64,000 nucleotides of DNA from Allobogoriella deserti. GTDB taxonomy: Bacteria > Actinomycetota > Actinomycetes > Actinomycetales > Actinomycetaceae. The stretch spans positions 644,880 through 708,879 of the forward strand of contig NZ_JBHUEE010000002.1 in NCBI RefSeq assembly GCF_042680605.1. The letters run 5' to 3'. The notes below the pieces were generated by a model. That model was not told the DNA's origin. It saw only the letters and a program-made list of their open reading frames with translations, and made no database searches. Shown in pieces: positions 59,661 to 64,000 of the stretch (position 1 is its first letter; each line of letters starts with the position of its first letter). A program made the translations under genes and the position numbers.

Positions 59661-60439
59661 GTCAACCTGGAACGTGGCACCGGTACGTCGCGCTCGGCGA
59701 CTCGATGACCGAGGGGCTGTGGGACCTGCCCGACGGCGCCGAACGCACCCGCGGCTGGGCGGACCTGCTCGCGCACCACCTGGCCGCGCGGTCCCGGCCT
59801 GAGCCGCTCGAGTACGCCAACCTCGCCGTCCGTGGCCGGCTGCTCGGGCAGATCGTCGAGACCCAGCTCCCCCAGGCGCTCGCGATGCGTCCGGATCTCG
59901 TCTCACTCGTGGGCGGCGGCAACGATCTGCTGCGGCCCGGCGCCGATCCCGACGCGCTGGCGCGCCTCCTCGAGGGCGCCGTCGCCTCGGCCCGGGGCGA
60001 AGGGGCGGACGTCCTGCTGGCCACCGGCGTCGACCCGGCGCTGGGGCTGCTGCGTGCGATCCGTGGCAAGGTCGCGATCTTCAACGGTCACCTGTGGTCG
60101 ATCGCGCGACGGCACGGGGCGTTCGTCATGGACCTGTGGGGCATGCGCAGCCTGCGCGATCGGCGGATGTGGGCCGAGGACCGGGTCCACATGACCGCGG
60201 CCGGCCACGAACGGGTGGCCCAGGCCGCACTCGCCGGACTCGACCTGGCGCCGGACACCCCGAACTGGGACGACCCCCTGGAACCGCTGCCGCGGCCTGC
60301 CCGGGCCGAGTGGCTGCGCGGGGAGCTCACCTGGGCCCGGACGCACATGGGCCCCTGGGTGGGACGCCGCCTGCGGCGCACATCCTCAGGCTCTCGGATC
60401 CAGCCCAAACGCCCCGAGCCCGAGGTCGTCCGCGTCTGA
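59657..60439 (+). CDS. SGNH/GDSL-family hydrolase
   Basis: A 260-residue esterase-like protein. Block I is YVALGDSMTEG (S16), block III is SLVGGGNDLLRPG, and block V is DRVHMTAAGHERVA (Asp and His). The C-terminal ~50 residues are an Arg/Pro-rich extension. No signal peptide is seen. GTG 59657 overlaps the GH15-like gene, suggesting joint action on an acylated glycan. Confidence 0.88.
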   Translation: MSQPGTWHRYVALGDSMTEGLWDLPDGAERTRGWADLLAHHLAARSRPEPLEYANLAVRGRLLGQIVETQLPQALAMRPDLVSLVGGGNDLLRPGADPDALARLLEGAVASARGEGADVLLATGVDPALGLLRAIRGKVAIFNGHLWSIARRHGAFVMDLWGMRSLRDRRMWAEDRVHMTAAGHERVAQAALAGLDLAPDTPNWDDPLEPLPRPARAEWLRGELTWARTHMGPWVGRRLRRTSSGSRIQPKRPEPEVVRV

Positions 60440-60479
60440 CACGCCCCATCATTCGGCACACCCGCGCCCGCCCACCTGC

Positions 60480-60538
60480 GCCGAGTCGTCAATTGTGTGC
60501 CGAGTGGTCATTCCCGTGTCGAGTGGTCGATCGTGAAC
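60480..60538. repeat. Three imperfect ~20-bp direct repeats
   Basis: GCCGAGTCGTCAATTGTGT, GCCGAGTGGTCATTCCCGTG and TCGAGTGGTCGATCGTGAAC lie head to tail between the SGNH gene and the convergent flavoprotein gene. They share the core CGAGTSGTC. Function unknown. Confidence 0.6.
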
Positions 60539-60562
60539 GCGCAGCCGCCGACCGCCGTCGGC

Positions 60563-62047
60563 TCAGCCCCGCGGCCCCAACTCCGGTGCGACGGTGATGC
60601 CGAACCGGTCGCGTAGCGCGCGCCGGGCGGCGAACCAGCCGGTCATGCCGTGCACGCCGGGGCCCGGAGGCACGGCCTGCGAGCAGAGGTAGACGCCCGG
60701 GATTCCGCCGTCGTAGACATGCCAGCCCGGACGCGGGCCCGCCGCCATGCGCCACATCGTGACCGCGCCGCCGGCGATGTCGCCCCCGACGTAGTTGGCG
60801 TTGTGCTCCGGCATCCGACGGGCAGGAATGCACCGGGAGGCGACGACGACGTCCCGGAATCCGGGCGCGAATCGTTCGATCTGGGCGGTGACGGTCTGGG
60901 TGACGTCGATGTCGGAACCGGCCGGGACGTGGGTGTAGGTCCACAGCGGGCGCAGGCCGCCGGTACCGCGTGAGGGGTCGGCCACGGTCGGGTCCGAGAC
61001 CAGCGTCAACGGGCGGTCGGCGTGCCGGCCGGCGTGCACCGCGTTCTCCGCCGCGGCCATCTCGGCTCTGCTCCCGCCCACGTGCACGGTGGCGGCCCGA
61101 CCCACCCGGGCATCGCGCCACGGCACGGGGCCGGAGAGCACGAAGTCCACTTTGGCGGCGGCGTTGCCGTGCCGGAAGCGCTCGAACCAGGCGCGGTGGC
61201 CGGAGGCCATGCGCTCGCCCCAGATGTCGACGAGCCCGCGCGGGGTGGTGTCGACGAGGTAGGCACGTGCCCGCGGCAGCTGTCGCCATGTGGTGACCGG
61301 CTCGGCGGTGCGGATCTCGCCGCCGTGCGCCCGCAGGTCGTCGGTGAGCGCGTCCGTGATCGCCTGGCTGCCCCCGACGGGGATGACCCAGCCGACACCA
61401 TGGGCCAGGGCGCCGAGCAGCAGTGCGGTCCCAGCAGCCGCCAGCGACGGCAGTGGACTGATCGTGTGGGCGGCGACACCGGTGAGCAAGGCGGGCGCGA
61501 CCTGATCGGAGAACCGCCGGTCCCAGGCGCGCGTGCCCTGCTCGAGCACGGCGGCGCCGAAGGCGGCGGCTGCTCGCGCGCCGCCCGGCCGCAGCACTTC
61601 GGGCGGCACGGTGCGGTGGTCGCCCAGGCCGAGGGCGATGACGGCGTCGATCTGTTCGACGAGCGGGCCCAGGAGCGAACGCCAGGCCGGACCGTCAGCG
61701 CCGAGTTCCGCGGCGGTCCGGTCCAGGTCCTGGTACGCGATTCCCGCGTCGCGCTGCTCGAACGGCTGCGCATAGGCGATCTCGGGCACTGCGAGCTCGA
61801 CGCCCCGCGCCGGGAGGTCGAAGGCGCGGAAGAACGGGCTCCCGATGGCCAGCGGGTGCACGGCCGAGCACAGGTCGTGGCGCATCCCGGGCGCGAGCCC
61901 GAGGTCCAGCGTGCGAGCACCGCCGCCGATGGTCGGCTGCGCCTCGAGGACGAGGACGTCCAGGCCCGCTCGCGCGAGGGTGACCGCACCGGCGAGGCCG
62001 CCGGGACCACTCCCGATGACGACGGCGTCGCGGACCTCCCGGGGCAT
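60563..62047 (-). CDS. Phytoene-desaturase-like FAD/NAD oxidoreductase
   Basis: A 494-residue flavoprotein of the CrtI/retinol-saturase-like group. The dinucleotide motif DAVVIGSGPGGLAGAVTLAR is followed by VLEAQPTIGGGARTLD; the C-terminus has GIPGVYLCSQAVPPGPGVHG. No crtB or other carotenoid genes are near, so its substrate (an isoprenoid or other lipid) is open. ATG 62047 is used; it runs alone on the minus strand. Confidence 0.85.
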   Translation of the reverse strand: MPREVRDAVVIGSGPGGLAGAVTLARAGLDVLVLEAQPTIGGGARTLDLGLAPGMRHDLCSAVHPLAIGSPFFRAFDLPARGVELAVPEIAYAQPFEQRDAGIAYQDLDRTAAELGADGPAWRSLLGPLVEQIDAVIALGLGDHRTVPPEVLRPGGARAAAAFGAAVLEQGTRAWDRRFSDQVAPALLTGVAAHTISPLPSLAAAGTALLLGALAHGVGWVIPVGGSQAITDALTDDLRAHGGEIRTAEPVTTWRQLPRARAYLVDTTPRGLVDIWGERMASGHRAWFERFRHGNAAAKVDFVLSGPVPWRDARVGRAATVHVGGSRAEMAAAENAVHAGRHADRPLTLVSDPTVADPSRGTGGLRPLWTYTHVPAGSDIDVTQTVTAQIERFAPGFRDVVVASRCIPARRMPEHNANYVGGDIAGGAVTMWRMAAGPRPGWHVYDGGIPGVYLCSQAVPPGPGVHGMTGWFAARRALRDRFGITVAPELGPRG

Positions 62048-62122
62048 CGTCGTCAGCCTATCCGGCCACGGCCGTCGGCGCCCGCCGTCCGCCACTGCGG
62101 CATCGCGTCACACACGCACGTC

Positions 62123-62731
62123 TCAGCCGGCAAAGTCCGACCGGAGCACGATGGCGATGGCCTCTGTGGCGCCCGCACTCTCGACGACGTTGGTGATGCC
62201 GAGAACGGAGGCGACCTCCTGTGCGGTCGGCTCCAGCTCGGCGTTGTTGTAGTAGAGCGTCGTCGTCTCCGGCACCGCTGAGGTGTAATCGGAGGCGACA
62301 CCGTTGGTGAATCCCTCGCCCGCGAGCTGCTCGACCGTCTGACCGGCGAGGCCGCCGATGCCGGCACCGTTGAGGACCGTGATCGTGGTGTCGTACTGGA
62401 CGTCCTCGGTGGTCTCCTCCTCGGTGGGTTCCTCGGTGGTCTCCTCCTCGGTGGCTTCCTCGGTCGTCTCGTCCTCAGTGGCTTCCTCGGTGGCCTCGTC
62501 CTCCGTGGCCTCGTCCGTGGTCTCGGTCGCCCCGGCGGTCGGTGCGGGGTCGTCCGAGCCCCCGAGGAGCTGAATGGCCCCCCAGGCGAGCAGCGGCGCG
62601 AGCACGATCACGGCGACGACGGGCAGCAGGGTCCGCCACAACGGCCGAGCGCCGCGGTGGACGCCCTGTGGGCTCCGTTCGCGTCCCGCGACGTCGAACT
62701 CGTCCTCGGGGTACTCGTCAGGCGTGGTCAC
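62123..62731 (-). CDS. LytR C-terminal-domain protein with Thr/Glu-rich linker
   Basis: A 202-residue protein: a cytoplasmic N-terminus, one helix (LLPVVAVIVLAPLLAWGAI), a Thr/Glu repeat linker (residues ~65-110) and a LytR_C domain (TITVLNGAGIGGLAGQTVEQ, ASVLGITNVVES). It would be displayed outside the membrane near the cell wall. The linker DNA (62401-62530) is a degenerate tandem repeat. Confidence 0.85.
   Translation of the reverse strand: MTTPDEYPEDEFDVAGRERSPQGVHRGARPLWRTLLPVVAVIVLAPLLAWGAIQLLGGSDDPAPTAGATETTDEATEDEATEEATEDETTEEATEEETTEEPTEEETTEDVQYDTTITVLNGAGIGGLAGQTVEQLAGEGFTNGVASDYTSAVPETTTLYYNNAELEPTAQEVASVLGITNVVESAGATEAIAIVLRSDFAG
62401..62530. repeat. Degenerate tandem repeat encoding the Thr/Glu linker
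   Basis: Units of the type CCTCSGTGGYYTCSTC recur about eight times in frame, giving (T)TEEATEE-like peptide repeats. Length is likely variable. Confidence 0.6.
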
Positions 62732-62841
62732 AACGGGAGGTTATCCGTTCATCGCCAGCGGCGCGGACACGCCGGCGGGCGCGCCGCCGCGCCGGCGCAT
62801 CAGCGACACGCGTTCAGAGCCATCCGGCGCACCGGTGACGC

Positions 62842-63135
62842 TCAGATGTCGCCACCGAGCCGGCGCGCCGAGCGCTCACGCTGCCGGTTGGCCCGCATCC
62901 GGCGCAAGCGCTTGACGAGCATCGGGTCCGCGGCAAGCGCGGCCTCGGAGTCGATGAGCTGGTTGAGGACCTGGTAGTAACGCGTGGCGGTCATGTCGAA
63001 CAGCTCGCGGATCGCGGTCTCTTTCGCCCCGGCGTACTTCCACCACTGCCGCTCGAACGCCAGGATGGCGGTCTCGGTCTCACTCAGGCCGGGGGCAGCG
63101 CTGACGGACGCCTGCTCTGCGTGCGCGGATGTCAT
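62842..63135 (-). CDS. DUF3263 protein
   Basis: A 97-residue DUF3263 protein, a small helical actinobacterial family. ETETAILAFERQWWKYAGAK and FDMTATRYYQVLNQLIDSEA are its hallmarks, suggesting a helix-turn-helix. It ends in a basic tail (KRLRRMRANRQRERSARR). It commonly lies next to LytR_C and ung genes in actinobacteria, as here. DNA binding is likely but unproven. Confidence 0.9.
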   Translation of the reverse strand: MTSAHAEQASVSAAPGLSETETAILAFERQWWKYAGAKETAIRELFDMTATRYYQVLNQLIDSEAALAADPMLVKRLRRMRANRQRERSARRLGGDI

Positions 63136-63230
63136 GCGTGTCCTCCTCCCGACGGTGCCCCCCCATGCTAGGGGCGAATCACAATCATGTCATTACACGC
63201 CCTGCTCCGGCGACGTTACCCTTCAGCACC

Positions 63231-63908
63231 GTGACCGCCACCAGCCTGGAGAACATCCTCGATGCCGGCTGGGCCCGTGCCCTGGCCCCGGTGGAACCGC
63301 AGATCCACGCGATGGGCGACTTCCTGCGTGAGGAGAATCGCGCCGGCCACGGATACCTGCCCGCCGGCGAGGACGTGCTGCGCGCCTTCACGTATCCGAT
63401 GGACCAGGTCCGCGTCCTCATCGTCGGCCAGGACCCCTACCCCACGCCCGGCCACCCGATGGGACTGTCGTTCTCGGTCCAACCGCACGTGCGACCGGCG
63501 CCGCGGTCCCTGCAGAACATCTTCGCGGAGCTCCGGGACGATCTCGGCCATCCCGTTCCCCCGCACGGCGACCTCACCGGCTGGGCGCGCAGCGGCGTGA
63601 TGCTGCTCAACCGGGTCCTGACCGTTCGTCCCGGCGCGCCCGCGTCCCACCGCGGAAAGGGATGGGAGGCGATCACCGAGCACGCCATCCGGTCCCTCGT
63701 GGCGCGCGAGACGCCGCTCGTGGCCATCCTCTGGGGGCGCGACGCCGGCACGTTGCGGCCGATGCTCGGCTCGACCCCGATCATCGCCTCGGCACATCCA
63801 AGTCCGCTCTCGGCCTCGCGCGGATTCTTCGGCTCCCGGCCGTTCTCCCGTGCCAACGAGTTGCTGACCGCCGCGGGCGCACCACCGGTCGACTGGGCAC
63901 TCGCCTAA
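63231..63908 (+). CDS. ung: Uracil-DNA glycosylase
   Basis: A 225-residue family 1 enzyme removing uracil from DNA. Motif A VLIVGQDPYPTPGHPMGLSF carries the catalytic Asp (D68); LLNRVLTVRPG and the late AHPSPLSASRGFFGS motif supply the DNA-binding loop. GTG 63231 is used, with a short leader; the longer upstream frame is not needed. It is divergent from the DUF3263 gene. Confidence 0.95.
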   Translation: MTATSLENILDAGWARALAPVEPQIHAMGDFLREENRAGHGYLPAGEDVLRAFTYPMDQVRVLIVGQDPYPTPGHPMGLSFSVQPHVRPAPRSLQNIFAELRDDLGHPVPPHGDLTGWARSGVMLLNRVLTVRPGAPASHRGKGWEAITEHAIRSLVARETPLVAILWGRDAGTLRPMLGSTPIIASAHPSPLSASRGFFGSRPFSRANELLTAAGAPPVDWALA

Positions 63909-64000
63909 TGGGAGCTACCGGGTCGGCCACCGGGCAGACTCGGTTCCGGTAGCGGCCAGTGGGTGAGCACTCTCCTCGCCAGGTACTCGATGCCTAGGGT

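Noticed and set aside
63909..64000. Minus-strand frame ending at 63905-63907 that could be the C-terminus of a gene beyond the window
   Set aside because: Only about 30 codons, with several rare codons (CTA, AGG, AGA) and no recognisable motif; left unassigned.
1..64000. CRISPR arrays, tRNA/rRNA genes, transposases or prophage genes
   Set aside because: None seen on reading: no regularly spaced repeats with unique spacers, no cloverleaf-like CCA-ended segments recognised, and no transposase or phage structural motifs among the credible proteins.

Overview
This is a very GC-rich, gene-dense actinobacterial chromosome segment. GTG starts are frequent, ATGA/GTGA overlaps are common, and intergenic regions are short. 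A CofD/FbiA-type F420 gene, WXG100, DUF3263 and LytR_C proteins, and a CIRCE-controlled groEL ending in GGM all point to Actinomycetota, most likely Micrococcales (the family placement is a guess). I saw no rRNA, tRNA, CRISPR array, transposase or prophage gene.

Layout. 1-5326: truncated cofD, a NYN-domain protein, a YtcJ-like amidohydrolase, a MarR repressor divergent from a small membrane protein, a PhzF-like protein and an MBL-fold hydrolase. 5444-22401: an aromatic-acid catabolic block with a tetrahydrofolate-dependent O-demethylase (LigM type), MetF, GalB/GalC/GalD-type enzymes, a type I (VOC) extradiol dioxygenase, a GntR/FCD repressor, a DUF1932 oxidoreductase, an aldehyde dehydrogenase, a LivKMHGF importer and PurU. 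A lower-GC patch with a decayed exported-protein gene (13850-14766) interrupts it. 22588-31291: an orphan NitT/TauT-type binding lipoprotein, Ogt plus Ada/AlkA repair genes, an acyl-CoA ligase and several oxidoreductases, including a CPYC flavoprotein divergent from an XRE-cupin regulator. 31370-33771: an OmpR/EnvZ-type two-component pair. 33796-39321: a four-gene, translationally coupled operon (fatty acyl reductase, SDR, PlsC-type acyltransferase, alkyl-DHAP synthase) that looks like a bacterial counterpart of the peroxisomal ether-lipid pathway. 39472-47213: two HD-domain proteins, a WXG100 protein, a membrane protein behind CsoR-like palindromes, a NarL-type two-component pair and a multicopper oxidase. 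47227-55512: an S9 peptidase, then an RraA / TRAP transporter / 2-hydroxyacid dehydrogenase / enolase-superfamily block. 55642-63908: groEL with tandem CIRCE sites, PAP2, a GH15-like protein, an SGNH hydrolase, a carotenoid-desaturase-like flavoprotein, LytR_C, DUF3263 and ung.

How the genes fit together. In the aromatic block, the importer and aldehyde dehydrogenase would supply a methoxylated aromatic acid. LigM would move its methyl group to tetrahydrofolate, and MetF and PurU would return the C1 unit to the folate pool or release it as formate. The VOC enzyme would open the ring, and GalD, GalB and GalC would finish to pyruvate and oxaloacetate. Near-identical 12-bp palindromes (ATTGTTGACAAT type) lie at the promoters of these transcription units, which suggests one GntR regulon. 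In the ether-lipid operon, the reductase would make a fatty alcohol, the acyltransferase acyl-DHAP, the synthase alkyl-DHAP, and the SDR alkyl-glycerol-3-phosphate. All functions are inferred from sequence motifs and context.
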